Below, piece after piece: positions 1 through 7,871 of a stretch of DNA of 64,000 nt; within the stretch, counting starts at the first letter, position 1; each line of letters begins with the position of its first letter. The stretch spans positions 1 through 64,000 of the forward strand of contig JBBDWT010000204.1 in assembly GCA_040902705.1 (NCBI GenBank). Direction: 5' to 3'. The stretch is from DATBSK01 sp040902705. Its GTDB lineage: Bacteria; Actinomycetota; Acidimicrobiia; IMCC26256; PALSA-555. The position numbers and the translations under genes were made by a program. The notes beneath the pieces were generated by a model. It made no database searches. It was not told the origin of the DNA and saw only the letters and a list, made by a program, of their open reading frames with translations.

Positions 1-197
1 CCCGCGATCGCGATGTTGATCGCGAGCGCGCCTGCCCAGTAGCCCTCTTCGCGCTCGAAGTGCAGCCGACAGCGCGGGCAGTCGGGGTCCAGGTGGAACC
101 ACCGCCGGAAGAGGTGACCGGAGCCGCACCGGGGGCATCGCTTCATGACGCCGCGCCACAGGATCTGGGCCCGGGCCGGCAGCGTCGGCCGGGTCAC
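1..197 (-). CDS. DUF983 family zinc-ribbon membrane protein (partial, 3' end outside window)
   Basis: Only the N-terminal part lies in the window; the gene runs off the left edge. From the GTG at 197 the protein reads about 65 residues with two CPRC motifs (CPRCGSGHLFRRW and DCPRC), followed by a FEREEGYWAGAL stretch. That pattern is typical of the DUF983 family, in which a cytoplasmic zinc ribbon precedes transmembrane helices. An internal ATG (146) is possible, but the GTG gives the usual family N-terminus and overlaps the TGA of the upstream gene as GTGA, which suggests translational coupling. Function of the family is unknown. Confidence 0.75.
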   Translation of the reverse strand, partial: MTRPTLPARAQILWRGVMKRCPRCGSGHLFRRWFHLDPDCPRCRLHFEREEGYWAGALAINIAIA

Positions 198-1723
198 GAC
201 TCGAGGCGGTTCACGTCACCGTCGGTCGCAATCGTGGCCGCCCGCCCTTCCCATGCCTCGCGTGTCATCGACTCCATCATGGATTGGTCGCTCGTGTTCG
301 CGAGCACCCGACGGCCGTCGGCGGTCAGCAGTGCCACGACCGCGACGGCGGGCGTGCCGTCGCGATCGAACACCACCGACGTGGCCTCGATCGTCGCGTC
401 GCCCGCGTACGGCCCCGCGACGTCGCGTGCGGGGAGCGCGTCGACCTCGCGTTGGGTCGCCCGCGGATCGACGCGCACGAAGCCTCCCCCGTCGGGAGGA
501 GCAGGTGGGTCGGTGGAGTAGAGGCCGACCGAGTGCTTCGTCGCGTACCAGCCGAGGGCGTGCACCAGGCCGCTCGAGCCGGGGTCGGCGCGGCACGCCT
601 CGACCATGCGGGCGATCGCGTGCGTCGGGTAGTTGTTCGCCGGGCCACCCGCGAACCCGAGACCGCCGGTCACGGTGAGCGGTCGGTCGTCACCGCCCGC
701 CGGGCCCGCGAGCCCGATCGCGGCCATCGAGAGCTCGACCGCGGCGGGGAAGCACGAGTAGAGGTCGAAGCGGGCGATGTCGTCGACGTCGCGCCCGGCG
801 GCCGCGAGCGCGGCACGCGTCGCGACCCCGATGGCGGGCGCAGCCGCGAGCCGGTCGCGGGTCGTGACGAAGTAGTGGTCGTGCGCGTCGGCACCGGCGA
901 TCGGGAACACCATCCGATCGCTGGGGACACCGAGGTCGACGGCCGTCCCGTAGGAGCACATGATGATCGCGGCTGCCTGATCCACGTCGATGTTGGCGCA
1001 CATCCGCTTGGTGTACGGGAACGTCACCATCCGGTTGTCCGGCGCGACGGTGCGGATCTGCTCCGGTGACCACGCCTCGCGTGACCACGCCCACGGGTTC
1101 TCCGCGGCGACCGCCGCGAACGTCGACCACAGCTCGGCCACGAACCGCTGGTGCGCGTCCACGTCGCGGCCGGCCGCGGCGCGGAGCGCGGTCTCGAGGA
1201 GGGGGTACACCGTGGTCGGCGCGTTGGCGAGGTGCGCGAGCTCGTAGTCACTCGAACCGGGGCGGTCGTCACCGATGACCTCGGCGCACGGCGGGGCATC
1301 GTCCTCGGTCCAGTCGAACCACACCTTGGGCTCGCGGCGGGCGCGCCACCGGCTGTGCACGCACTCGGCACCACCGAGGAGCACCACGCCCGACCGACCG
1401 GCTGCGACCTCGGCGGCCAGCACGTTGACGAGCATCTGCGGACTGTTGCCGCCGGTCGTCGACGTGACCGTTCGGCGCGCGTGGTCGAGCCGCAGGCGCC
1501 GACCGAGGAGCGAGCCGGGGTCGGGGTAGTGCCACGAGACCATCTGCACGACGGCGATCGTGTCGACGGCGTCGACCACCGACCGGGTCGCCGAGGCGTC
1601 GGCATCGGCCGCACGGGCGGCATCGGCGAGGAGGTCGATCGGCTCGCGGACGGTGGCGAGGTCGTCGCTGCGTTGCTGGGTCTGCCCGACCCCGACGATC
1701 ACCGGGGTACGCGGATCGATCAC
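194..1723 (-). CDS. Thiolase-like protein (TLP1 / acetyl-CoA acetyltransferase family)
   Basis: 509 aa from a GTG start that overlaps the upstream stop as GTGA. The N-terminus (IDPRTPVIVGVGQTQ) and the GWYATKHSVGLYS motif near the C-terminal third match the thiolase-like type 1 proteins of mycobacteria and relatives. These carry an extra C-terminal beta domain, here roughly residues 415-509. At the position of the classical nucleophilic cysteine the sequence reads TTGGNSPQ, with no cysteine, as is usual in TLP1 proteins. A standard thiolase reaction is therefore doubtful, and the real substrate is likely an acyl-CoA or lipid-like thioester. Coupled on both sides (nuclease upstream, DUF983 gene downstream). 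Annotated acetyl-CoA acetyltransferases of this type are often misnamed. Confidence 0.8.
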   Translation of the reverse strand: MIDPRTPVIVGVGQTQQRSDDLATVREPIDLLADAARAADADASATRSVVDAVDTIAVVQMVSWHYPDPGSLLGRRLRLDHARRTVTSTTGGNSPQMLVNVLAAEVAAGRSGVVLLGGAECVHSRWRARREPKVWFDWTEDDAPPCAEVIGDDRPGSSDYELAHLANAPTTVYPLLETALRAAAGRDVDAHQRFVAELWSTFAAVAAENPWAWSREAWSPEQIRTVAPDNRMVTFPYTKRMCANIDVDQAAAIIMCSYGTAVDLGVPSDRMVFPIAGADAHDHYFVTTRDRLAAAPAIGVATRAALAAAGRDVDDIARFDLYSCFPAAVELSMAAIGLAGPAGGDDRPLTVTGGLGFAGGPANNYPTHAIARMVEACRADPGSSGLVHALGWYATKHSVGLYSTDPPAPPDGGGFVRVDPRATQREVDALPARDVAGPYAGDATIEATSVVFDRDGTPAVAVVALLTADGRRVLANTSDQSMMESMTREAWEGRAATIATDGDVNRLES

Positions 1724-3222
1724 GCGTCCATCACCTCGGGCCAGGTCGGCTCGCCGGGTGCGGCCGAGTCGCGGCAGATCGACTTGTAGCGGCAGTGCGA
1801 GCACACGCTGGCATCGGCCACCCCGGCGAAGTCCCGTTCCTCGCGCATGGCGATCACCTCGGCGCGCAGCCGTTCCTCGAGTGCGACGACATCGTCGGCG
1901 TCGGGCTCCCATGGCTCGGGCTCCTCGTTGATCTCGGCCGCGAGGTGCTCGTAGCGAAGCCGCAGTCGCAGGTCGTGCTTCTCGGCGTACGGGATGAGCA
2001 CCCAGGCCTGGAGCCACGCCCGCGCGTCGTCGGCGACGCGCGGCGTCCACACCGCGCCGGTCTTGTAGTCGCGGGCGTCCAGCACCCCGTCGTGCACCCA
2101 GACGGCATCGAGACGCGCGGTGGCGAGGAAGGAGTGCAGCGCCGGTCGCGCCGCGGTGAACCGCGAGACCGAGATCTCGTGCCCGAGCGCTTCGGTGGGT
2201 GACGGACACCGCTCCGCATGACGCGCGATCTCGTCTCGAAGCCGCTCCGATCCGCCATGGCTCGCGAGCACCTCGTCGACGTGCGCGGCGTCGTGGCAGC
2301 TGCCGCGCGCGTGCACGAACCTCAGCACGTCGTGGACGAGCTGACCGTGGTCGGGTGAGCCGGTCTCGTCGCTCGCGGCAACGGTCAGCTCGTTCAGCCA
2401 CCAGGCACGCCGGCACCGGCGCCACGAGTCGACCGACGTGGGCGTGATCCGGAGGATCCCCGGGCGGAGATCGCCGCGCGGTGCTCGGATCCGCACCGCG
2501 CCCGGGTGCGCGGGGCAGCCCGCGAGGTGGTTGCACCATCGACAACCGGCGCCGGGCTCGGCATGGTTCTCGTCGGCCCGGGCCTGCAGCTCGGTGAGCG
2601 TGCTCTCGAACCGCTCTCGCAACGGCTCGAGCTCGGCCGCGAGATCGACCATGCGCTCGTGGCGCGCGCCGTCGACGAGGTCGGCCCACGAGACCAGGAG
2701 TGGGCTGTCACCGATCCACGGCCGCAGCCTCAGGACCGCGAGCCAGACGCTCTCGAGCTCGAGCGGATCTCCTTGCTGGGGACGCCGTCCCCGCCACAGA
2801 TCGACCTGGCGCAGCTCCTTGGTGCCGTCGGCGTGCTCGAACGTCAGGTCGACCCATCCACCGACGCGGACGCCACGCCTTTCGGTCGGGCGTTCGCAGT
2901 CGTGCAGGTGGAGCGCGACGGGGCGGTCGCCGTAGAGGTGGACGTACCACCTCGCGGCATGCTCGAAGACGCGCTGCTCCTCCGGCTCGAGCTCGATCGG
3001 GGTGCGGAAGGAGTCGACGTGTGGGAGCTCGCCCGATCCGTGAGCGGCGCGCGCGGCGTCGAGGAACGCGTCTCGCAGGCGACCGCGGGTGACCGAGTCG
3101 GAGAATCCGGCGCCCTCGTAGTCGAGTGCGATCTGGCGCGGGCACCTGTCCGCGATCCCGCGCAACGCGGACGGCGTGACGCGAGGCAGCGGATCGGGGG
3201 ACTCGTGCATCGCCACGAGCAT
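1720..3222 (-). CDS. PD-(D/E)XK nuclease superfamily protein
   Basis: 500 aa. The C-terminal half holds a nuclease core: LDAVWVH, then LDARDYKTGAVW, giving the D...DxK catalytic pattern of PD-(D/E)XK enzymes. It is followed by a terminal cysteine cluster CSHCRYKSIC like that of Cas4/AddB-type nucleases, where it can bind an iron-sulfur cluster. A second cysteine cluster (CRWCNHLAGC) sits mid-protein, and PTSVDSWRRCRRAWWL begins the second half, so the protein looks like two related RecB-like modules fused. The first module, beginning TPSALRGIADRCPRQIALDYEG, lacks an obvious DxK. It probably acts on DNA in repair or recombination. It is transcribed with the thiolase-like gene through a 4-bp overlap, an association with no clear functional logic. 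Confidence 0.75.
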   Translation of the reverse strand: MLVAMHESPDPLPRVTPSALRGIADRCPRQIALDYEGAGFSDSVTRGRLRDAFLDAARAAHGSGELPHVDSFRTPIELEPEEQRVFEHAARWYVHLYGDRPVALHLHDCERPTERRGVRVGGWVDLTFEHADGTKELRQVDLWRGRRPQQGDPLELESVWLAVLRLRPWIGDSPLLVSWADLVDGARHERMVDLAAELEPLRERFESTLTELQARADENHAEPGAGCRWCNHLAGCPAHPGAVRIRAPRGDLRPGILRITPTSVDSWRRCRRAWWLNELTVAASDETGSPDHGQLVHDVLRFVHARGSCHDAAHVDEVLASHGGSERLRDEIARHAERCPSPTEALGHEISVSRFTAARPALHSFLATARLDAVWVHDGVLDARDYKTGAVWTPRVADDARAWLQAWVLIPYAEKHDLRLRLRYEHLAAEINEEPEPWEPDADDVVALEERLRAEVIAMREERDFAGVADASVCSHCRYKSICRDSAAPGEPTWPEVMDA

Positions 3223-3258
3223 GGCACCGAGAGGTCATGTCCTCGGGGAGCACGAGCC

Positions 3259-3278
3259 CCGGACGGCCGAGCGTCCGG
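3259..3278. repeat. Short perfect inverted repeat
   Basis: CCGGACG, loop GCCGAG, CGTCCGG in the divergent space between the nuclease gene and glyA. It could be an operator or part of the nuclease 5' leader; nothing decides this. Confidence 0.35.
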
Positions 3279-3309
3279 CGACCGGTCCACGACGGGCTGA
3301 TGGCACCCG

Positions 3310-3349
3310 TACACTGAGCCGTCCGCGCTCGCGGGCCGGCGCCGCGAGC
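3310..3349 (+). promoter_or_regulatory. glyA -10 box and leader hairpin
   Basis: TACACT at 3310-3315 fits the actinobacterial -10 pattern TAnnnT. Twelve bases on, 3327-3349 folds into a perfect 8-bp stem (GCTCGCGG / CCGCGAGC, 7-nt loop) that would lie near the 5' end of a roughly 50-nt leader. No convincing -35 box. The leader is too short for a known glycine or folate riboswitch. Confidence 0.45.
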
Positions 3350-3370
3350 CATCCACCGGGAGCAGTGCGC

Positions 3371-4615
3371 GTGTCCGATGCCCTCGAGGCCGCAGACCCC
3401 GCCATCGCGGACATCGTCCGTCGCGAGGTCGAACGCCAGAACACGACCATCCAGCTGATCGCCTCGGAGAACTTCACGTCACCGGCGGTGCTCGAGGCCC
3501 AGGGGTCGGTCCTCACCAACAAGTACTCCGAGGGCTACCCGGCGAAGCGGTACTACGGCGGCAACCTCGTCGTCGACGAGGCGGAGGAGCTCGCTCGTCA
3601 TCGCGCCTGCGAGCTGTTCGGAGCGGAGCACGCCAACGTCCAGCCGCACTCGGGTGCGAACGCCAACATGGCGGCCTACCTCGCGCTCCTCGACCCGGGC
3701 GACACCGTCATGGGGATGCGTCTCGACCAGGGCGGTCACCTCACGCACGGCTCCCCGGTCAACTTCAGCGGCCGCCTGTACCAGTTCGCCGCCTACGGCG
3801 TCGACGACGAGCGCGAGACCCTCGACTACGACGAGATCGCACGCGTGGCGCGTGAGCACCGGCCGAAGCTCATCGTCGCGGGTGCCACGGCCTATCCGCG
3901 AGTGATCGACTTCGAGGCGTTCCGCGCGATCGCCGACGACGTCGGCGCGATGCTGCTCGTCGACGCCGCGCACATCGCGGGCCTGATCGCGGGTGGGGCG
4001 CATCCGTCGCCCGTGCCGCATGCCGATGTCGTCACGTTCACGACCCACAAGACGCTTCGGGGTCCCCGTGCCGGCGCGATCGTCTGTCGCGAGCAGTACG
4101 CGGCGGCCATCGACAAGGCCGTGTTCCCCGGCCTCCAGGGTGGGCCGTTGATGCACGTGGTCGCGGCCAAGGCCGTCGCGTTCCACCTCGCGCAGCAGCC
4201 CGACTTCCGCGACTACGCCGCCCAGGTCGTGCGCAACGCCCAGGCGCTCGCCGATGCGCTCGCGGAAGAGGGTTTCCGGATCGTCTCCGGTGGCACCGAC
4301 AACCACCTCATGCTCGTCGACCTCCGCCCGTTCGGTGTGACGGGCAAGGTCGCGCAGGAGGCACTCGACGTCGCCGGGATCACGTGCAACAAGAACGCGA
4401 TCCCGAACGACCCGGAGAAGCCGTTCGTGACGAGCGGGCTGCGCCTCGGCACCGCGTCGTGCACGACCGCCGGGATGGCCGAGCCGGAGATGACGGAGAT
4501 CGCGTCGCTCATCGCGCGGGTGCTGCGATCGGTGGATGACGAGCAGGTCGCCGACGAGGTGCGCGACACCGCTGCCCGTCTCTGCTCGAAGTTCACCCCG
4601 TACCCCGAGCTCTGA
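3371..4615 (+). CDS. glyA: Serine hydroxymethyltransferase
   Basis: 414 aa, the normal family length. It interconverts serine and glycine with tetrahydrofolate, feeding the one-carbon pool, and uses pyridoxal phosphate in the cytosol. Diagnostic segments are IQLIASENFTSPAV, TNKYSEGYPAKRYYGG and the PLP-lysine motif TTHKTLRGPRAG near residue 230. The GTG at 3371 is chosen because it gives the family N-terminus (SDALEAADPAIAD) and is preceded by GGGAG at a normal distance. An in-frame GTG two codons upstream is an alternative. A -10 box and a leader hairpin lie upstream. It is followed 42 nt later by wecA in the same direction and may be cotranscribed with it. Confidence 0.97.
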   Translation: MSDALEAADPAIADIVRREVERQNTTIQLIASENFTSPAVLEAQGSVLTNKYSEGYPAKRYYGGNLVVDEAEELARHRACELFGAEHANVQPHSGANANMAAYLALLDPGDTVMGMRLDQGGHLTHGSPVNFSGRLYQFAAYGVDDERETLDYDEIARVAREHRPKLIVAGATAYPRVIDFEAFRAIADDVGAMLLVDAAHIAGLIAGGAHPSPVPHADVVTFTTHKTLRGPRAGAIVCREQYAAAIDKAVFPGLQGGPLMHVVAAKAVAFHLAQQPDFRDYAAQVVRNAQALADALAEEGFRIVSGGTDNHLMLVDLRPFGVTGKVAQEALDVAGITCNKNAIPNDPEKPFVTSGLRLGTASCTTAGMAEPEMTEIASLIARVLRSVDDEQVADEVRDTAARLCSKFTPYPEL

Positions 4616-4632
4616 GCCCGGTGCTCACGTCT

Positions 4633-4657
4633 CCCGGCCCGCAGTAGCGAGCGAGAC
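4633..4657 (+). repeat. Right-half relic of the GAGCGA palindromic element
   Basis: CCCGGCCCGCAG followed by TAGCGAGCGAGAC sits directly before the wecA ATG. The first 12 bases are identical to the right arm of the full element inside the wecA 3' end (5807-5827), and the GCGAGCGA box follows. No left arm is present. It also occupies the place of the ribosome binding site, which otherwise looks poor. Confidence 0.4.
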
Positions 4658-5926
4658 ATGTGGGGATACCTGCTCGTCGGAGGGGTCGGAGCGGTCGTCA
4701 CCTTCGTGATGGCGTTCGCGGTACGCAAGGTCGCACCGCGCATCGGCGCGATCGCCGAGCCCGGGCCCCGCTCGGTCCACACCAGACCCACGCCGCTGCT
4801 GGGTGGCGCGGCGATGTTCGTCGGCTTCTGCGCGGCGCTCGCGACCGCGTCACAGATGACGAAGTTCAACGAGATGTTCGACTCGTCGTCGGAGCCGCTC
4901 GGGCTGCTGCTCGCGGCCGGCATGATGTTCGTCGTCGGCGCCGTGGACGACTTCCGCGAGGTCTCGCCGCCCGCCAAGCTCGCGGGTCAGGTGCTCTCCG
5001 GCAGCGTCCTGTCGCTGTTCGGCGTCACGATGCTGTACTTCCGCGTCCCGTTCGCGAGCTACGACTACGTCGTCCTGTCACCCGACATGGCCACGTTCGT
5101 AACCGTCCTGACCGTCGTCGTGCTCGCGAACGCGATCAACCTCATCGATGGGCTCGACGGACTCGCGGCGGGGATCGTGATCATCGCCGGCACTGCGCTC
5201 TTCCTGTACTCCGACCGGCTGTTGAAGGCGGGCCTGCTCGACGGTTCGAACATCGCACCGCTCGTCGCGGTGATCACGGTCGCCATCTGCATCGGCTTCC
5301 TCCCGCACAACTTCAGCCCGGCACGACTGTTCATGGGCGACGCCGGCGCGATGTTCCTGGGGTTGCTGCTCGCCGCGATCATGATCACGATGGGAGGGCG
5401 CACCGCCGACCAGTTCAGCGGTCAGACCTACTTCTTCTTCGCACCGTTGCTGATCCCGATGGTGATCCTCGCCGTGCCACTGCTCGACACCGCGTTCTCG
5501 TTCCTCCGCCGTCTCGCGCAGCGGCGCTCGTTCCACACCGCGGACCGGGAGCACCTGCACCACCGGTTGATGCGGCTCGGGCACGGCCCGCGTCGGTCGG
5601 TGATGATCCTCTGGCTCTGGACGGCGCTCGCGTCGGCGGCGGCGCTGATCCCGACGTACACGAACCGCGGGAACTCGCTCGTGCCGATCGCCCTTGCCGC
5701 GCTGGCGCTCCTCCTCTTCACGTACTTCCATCCCGGCCTCCGCGGCAAGGGAGACGGCAGCGGCGACGGTCCGTCCGATGCCGAGCGAACGCCCGCGGCC
5801 GGGGTACCCCGGCCCGCAGCGAGCGACGCCATGCGAGGGAGCAAGGCCGGAGTCAGAACCACCCCGCCGATGCCCCCGGTGATCCAGCTCGCTGACCGGC
5901 GGCGCCTCCGCGACGGCACGGGGTGA
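4658..5926 (+). CDS. wecA: Undecaprenyl-phosphate sugar-1-phosphate transferase (WecA/TagO/Rfe family)
   Basis: 422 aa polytopic membrane enzyme of glycosyltransferase family 4 (MraY/WecA superfamily). It is expected to transfer GlcNAc-1-P or a similar sugar phosphate from a UDP-sugar to a polyprenyl phosphate, starting a cell-wall linker or polysaccharide. Signature loops are DDFREVSPPAKLAGQ, NAINLIDGLDGLAAG and RLFMGDAGAMFLG with the metal-binding aspartates, and the late His-rich loop REHLHHRLMRLG. Position just ahead of the atp operon matches the rfe-atp order of mycobacteria. The last 70 residues after the final helix are polar and disordered-looking. They contain a translated palindromic element (ERTPAAGVPRPAASDA, residues 376-391). 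Confidence 0.92.
   Translation: MWGYLLVGGVGAVVTFVMAFAVRKVAPRIGAIAEPGPRSVHTRPTPLLGGAAMFVGFCAALATASQMTKFNEMFDSSSEPLGLLLAAGMMFVVGAVDDFREVSPPAKLAGQVLSGSVLSLFGVTMLYFRVPFASYDYVVLSPDMATFVTVLTVVVLANAINLIDGLDGLAAGIVIIAGTALFLYSDRLLKAGLLDGSNIAPLVAVITVAICIGFLPHNFSPARLFMGDAGAMFLGLLLAAIMITMGGRTADQFSGQTYFFFAPLLIPMVILAVPLLDTAFSFLRRLAQRRSFHTADREHLHHRLMRLGHGPRRSVMILWLWTALASAAALIPTYTNRGNSLVPIALAALALLLFTYFHPGLRGKGDGSGDGPSDAERTPAAGVPRPAASDAMRGSKAGVRTTPPMPPVIQLADRRRLRDGTG
5783..5826. repeat. GAGCGA palindromic element, copy D (inside wecA)
   Basis: GAGCGA box at 5783, the 18-bp palindrome GGCCGGGGTACCCCGGCC at 5797-5814, and a second GAGCGA box at 5821. It aligns base for base over 44 bp with the copy at 43217-43260 (about 36 identities) and is read in the same frame, giving E-R-T-P-x-x-x-V-x-R. 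It lies in the disordered tail of WecA. Confidence 0.6.
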
Positions 5927-5969
5927 CGCCGCGGGCGAGGCGCCGGGAGCCCGGCATCCGACCCACAGT

Positions 5970-5998
5970 TTGACCCCGGGCCGGGTCCCCGGTACTTT
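5970..5998 (+). promoter_or_regulatory. atp operon promoter
   Basis: -35 TTGACC (5970-5975), exactly 17 bp spacer, -10 TACTTT (5993-5998). This is the best sigma-70-type promoter seen in the window. Transcription would start near 6005, giving a leader of about 65 nt before the first gene. Confidence 0.65.
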
Positions 5999-6011
5999 GA
6001 GAATTGGTTCA

Positions 6012-6031
6012 CAAGCGCGGTTCCGCGCTTG
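6012..6031 (+). promoter_or_regulatory. atp leader stem-loop
   Basis: CAAGCGCG, loop GTTC, CGCGCTTG: a perfect 8-bp hairpin about 7 nt after the predicted transcription start and 20 nt before the GGAGGAG ribosome site. It may stabilise the 5' end or act in attenuation. A terminator for wecA is the alternative, but there is no T tract. Confidence 0.5.
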
Positions 6032-6069
6032 GTTTGCGTGTGTTCCAGGGGTGGAGGAGAGTCCCGGCG

Positions 6070-6360
6070 GTGAAGTCGTTCCGGTGGCGAGGAGCTCCGT
6101 CCGCCGACAATGACGCCCTCAGCCATGCCATGGCCATGGTGGCCGTGCCGGCCGTGTTCGGGCTCTTCGGATGGTGGGTCGACAGCACGCTCGGCACCAT
6201 CCCCGTCTTCTTGCTGCTGTTCGCCGCCTTCGGCGTCGTCTGCTCGTTCGCCTCGGCGTTCTACAAGTACGAGCGCCGCATGGCCGACCACGACGAGGGC
6301 AAGCCCTGGATGCGCGATCCGTCCCGGGGCACCCGTGACATCGGGAAGACCGCTCGATGA
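6070..6360 (+). CDS. AtpZ/AtpI-family small membrane protein of the ATP synthase operon
   Basis: 96 aa with two predicted hydrophobic helices (about residues 18-36 and 43-62), separated by a short WWVDSTLGTIP loop. The glycine-flanked first helix and FGWWVDSTLGT resemble AtpZ/AtpI-type proteins that assist c-ring assembly or ion uptake at the start of atp operons. The GTG at 6070 is preceded by GGAGGAGA at good spacing; a more distal ATG would run through the leader hairpin and is rejected. Its stop overlaps the next gene as ATGA. Confidence 0.7.
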   Translation: MKSFRWRGAPSADNDALSHAMAMVAVPAVFGLFGWWVDSTLGTIPVFLLLFAAFGVVCSFASAFYKYERRMADHDEGKPWMRDPSRGTRDIGKTAR

Positions 6361-6788
6361 CGGCCGTCTCGATCGACCGCATCGAGTCGCGCATCGCGCG
6401 CGACGTGGCGCGCCACGGCCTCTACGTCGCGCCGATCGCGATGCTCGGGGTCGGTCTCTGGCGCGGTCCCGACGCCGCCGGCGCGGTGGCCCTGGCGTTT
6501 GCCCTCATCATCGGCAACTTCCTCCTGTCGGCCGCGATCCTCGGTTGGACGGCGCGCGTGCACCCCGATCTGCTCATGGGCGCTGCGCTGTTCAGCTTCC
6601 TCGGCCGCCTGATCCTGATCACGCTGCTCGGTGTGGGGATCAAGGAGCTCGACATCGTCGATTGGCCCGTGTTCTGCATCACGCTCGTCGTGAGCTACCT
6701 GGGCCTGTTGTTCTGGGAGCTGCGCTCGATCAGCGTGTCGCTCGCATCCCCCGGCCTGAAGCCATCGAAGACCCGAGACTGGGAGTGA
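6357..6788 (+). CDS. ATP synthase protein I (AtpI-like)
   Basis: 143 aa with four hydrophobic segments, located between the AtpZ-like gene and atpB, in the place of the AtpI homologue (Rv1303-like) of mycobacterial atp operons. AtpI proteins are not part of the final enzyme; they help assemble the c ring or modulate the Fo sector. Sequence identity within this family is low, so the call rests mainly on position, length and topology. Coupled to the upstream gene by an ATGA overlap and followed 4 nt later by the TTG of atpB. Confidence 0.65.
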   Translation: MTAVSIDRIESRIARDVARHGLYVAPIAMLGVGLWRGPDAAGAVALAFALIIGNFLLSAAILGWTARVHPDLLMGAALFSFLGRLILITLLGVGIKELDIVDWPVFCITLVVSYLGLLFWELRSISVSLASPGLKPSKTRDWE

Positions 6789-6792
6789 CCGG

Positions 6793-7572
6793 TTGACCAT
6801 CCTCGCCGAGCTGCTGCCGAACATCAACGAGCTCTTCTCGTGGAAGGGCATCGTCGGCGAGCACACGCTGCTCGAGTTCAACAAGACCGCGCTGATGGCG
6901 TTGGTCTCGACGATCGTCTGCGTCGGGTTCTTCTGGATCGGAGCCCGCAAGCAGGCGCTCGTGCCGACGGGCATCCAGAACCTCGCCGAGATGGGCTACG
7001 ACGCCATCGAGGAGAACGTCACGTTCGCCGCGATCGGTGAGGAGGGCAAGGGCTGGACGCCGTTCTTCGCGGCGATGTTCTTCTGGATCTTCTTCATCAA
7101 CATCTGGGAGGTCATCCCGGGGATCCAGTTCCCGGCCACGTCGCGCCTGGCCATCCCGCTGATGCTCGCGCTCATGGTCTGGGTGATCTTCATCACCGTC
7201 GGCGTGATGAAGCAGGGTCCGGGCTACTTCTGGAAGGCGATCAACCCGCCCGGCGTCCCCGTCGCGCTGAAGTTCCTCGTCGTGCCGATCGAGTTCTTCT
7301 CGAAGTTCCTGATGCGGCCCTTCTCGTTGGCAGTGCGACTCTTCGCCAACATGGTGGCGGGGCACCTCCTGCTCACGATCTTCGCGATCATGACCAACGA
7401 GCTGCTGATCGTGCACAACAGCGGTTGGTTCCAGGTCGCGTTCGCGCCGCTGCCGTTCGCCGGCCTCGTGGCGTTCACCGGCTTCGAGATCCTCGTCGCC
7501 GTCCTCCAGGCGTACATCTTCACGATCTTGACGGCGGTGTACATCGCCGAGTCCCTGCATCCCGAGCACTGA
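6793..7572 (+). CDS. atpB: F1Fo ATP synthase subunit a
   Basis: 259 aa integral membrane subunit forming the proton half-channels of Fo. The essential arginine helix is visible as MRPFSLAVRLFANMVAGHLLL, with further conserved material in the last two helices (GFEILVAVLQAYIFTILTAVYI). The start is a TTG at 6793 preceded by GGGAG; no ATG or GTG close by gives a full N-terminus. The N-terminal segment AELLPNINELFSWKG is polar, then helix 1 follows near residue 35. Confidence 0.95.
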   Translation: MTILAELLPNINELFSWKGIVGEHTLLEFNKTALMALVSTIVCVGFFWIGARKQALVPTGIQNLAEMGYDAIEENVTFAAIGEEGKGWTPFFAAMFFWIFFINIWEVIPGIQFPATSRLAIPLMLALMVWVIFITVGVMKQGPGYFWKAINPPGVPVALKFLVVPIEFFSKFLMRPFSLAVRLFANMVAGHLLLTIFAIMTNELLIVHNSGWFQVAFAPLPFAGLVAFTGFEILVAVLQAYIFTILTAVYIAESLHPEH

Positions 7573-7609
7573 ATCGATCCTCAGAGCACACAACAAGGAG
7601 ACAGCATCC

Positions 7610-7861
7610 GTGCGGACCGTCCTCGAGTTCCTCGCACAGCAACAGTCGATCGGCCCCGAGCTCAAGAGCGGCCTCGGGTCGGTCGGGTACGGCCTCGCGG
7701 CCATCGGCCCGGGCGTCGGCATCGGCCTCATCGTCGGGAACTCCGTGCAGGCAATGGCACGGCAACCCGAGATGGCGGGCCAGGTGCGCACCACGATGTT
7801 CCTCGGCATCGCGTTCGCCGAGGCACTCGCGCTCATCGGTTTCGTCCTCAAGTTCATCTAG
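7610..7861 (+). CDS. atpE: F1Fo ATP synthase subunit c
   Basis: 83 aa hairpin of two helices that forms the rotor ring. Helix 1 carries the glycine motif GPGVGIG (33-39), the polar loop reads ARQPE (50-54), and the proton-carrying carboxylate is Glu71 in GIAFAEALALIG. No sodium-type ligands are evident, so proton coupling is expected. GTG start with AAGGAG nine bases upstream. The N-terminal ten residues (RTVLEFLAQQ) extend beyond the usual helix start. Confidence 0.97.
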   Translation: MRTVLEFLAQQQSIGPELKSGLGSVGYGLAAIGPGVGIGLIVGNSVQAMARQPEMAGQVRTTMFLGIAFAEALALIGFVLKFI

Positions 7862-7871
7862 GGGTTCCCAG

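Noticed and set aside
194..2689. An 831-codon open frame on the minus strand that reads through the nuclease gene into the thiolase-like gene
   Set aside because: Only the part from 1723 down resembles a protein family; the upstream part is an Arg-rich out-of-frame shadow of the nuclease gene.
3310..3370. A folate- or glycine-responsive riboswitch before glyA
   Set aside because: The predicted leader is only about 50 nt with a single hairpin, too short for those classes.
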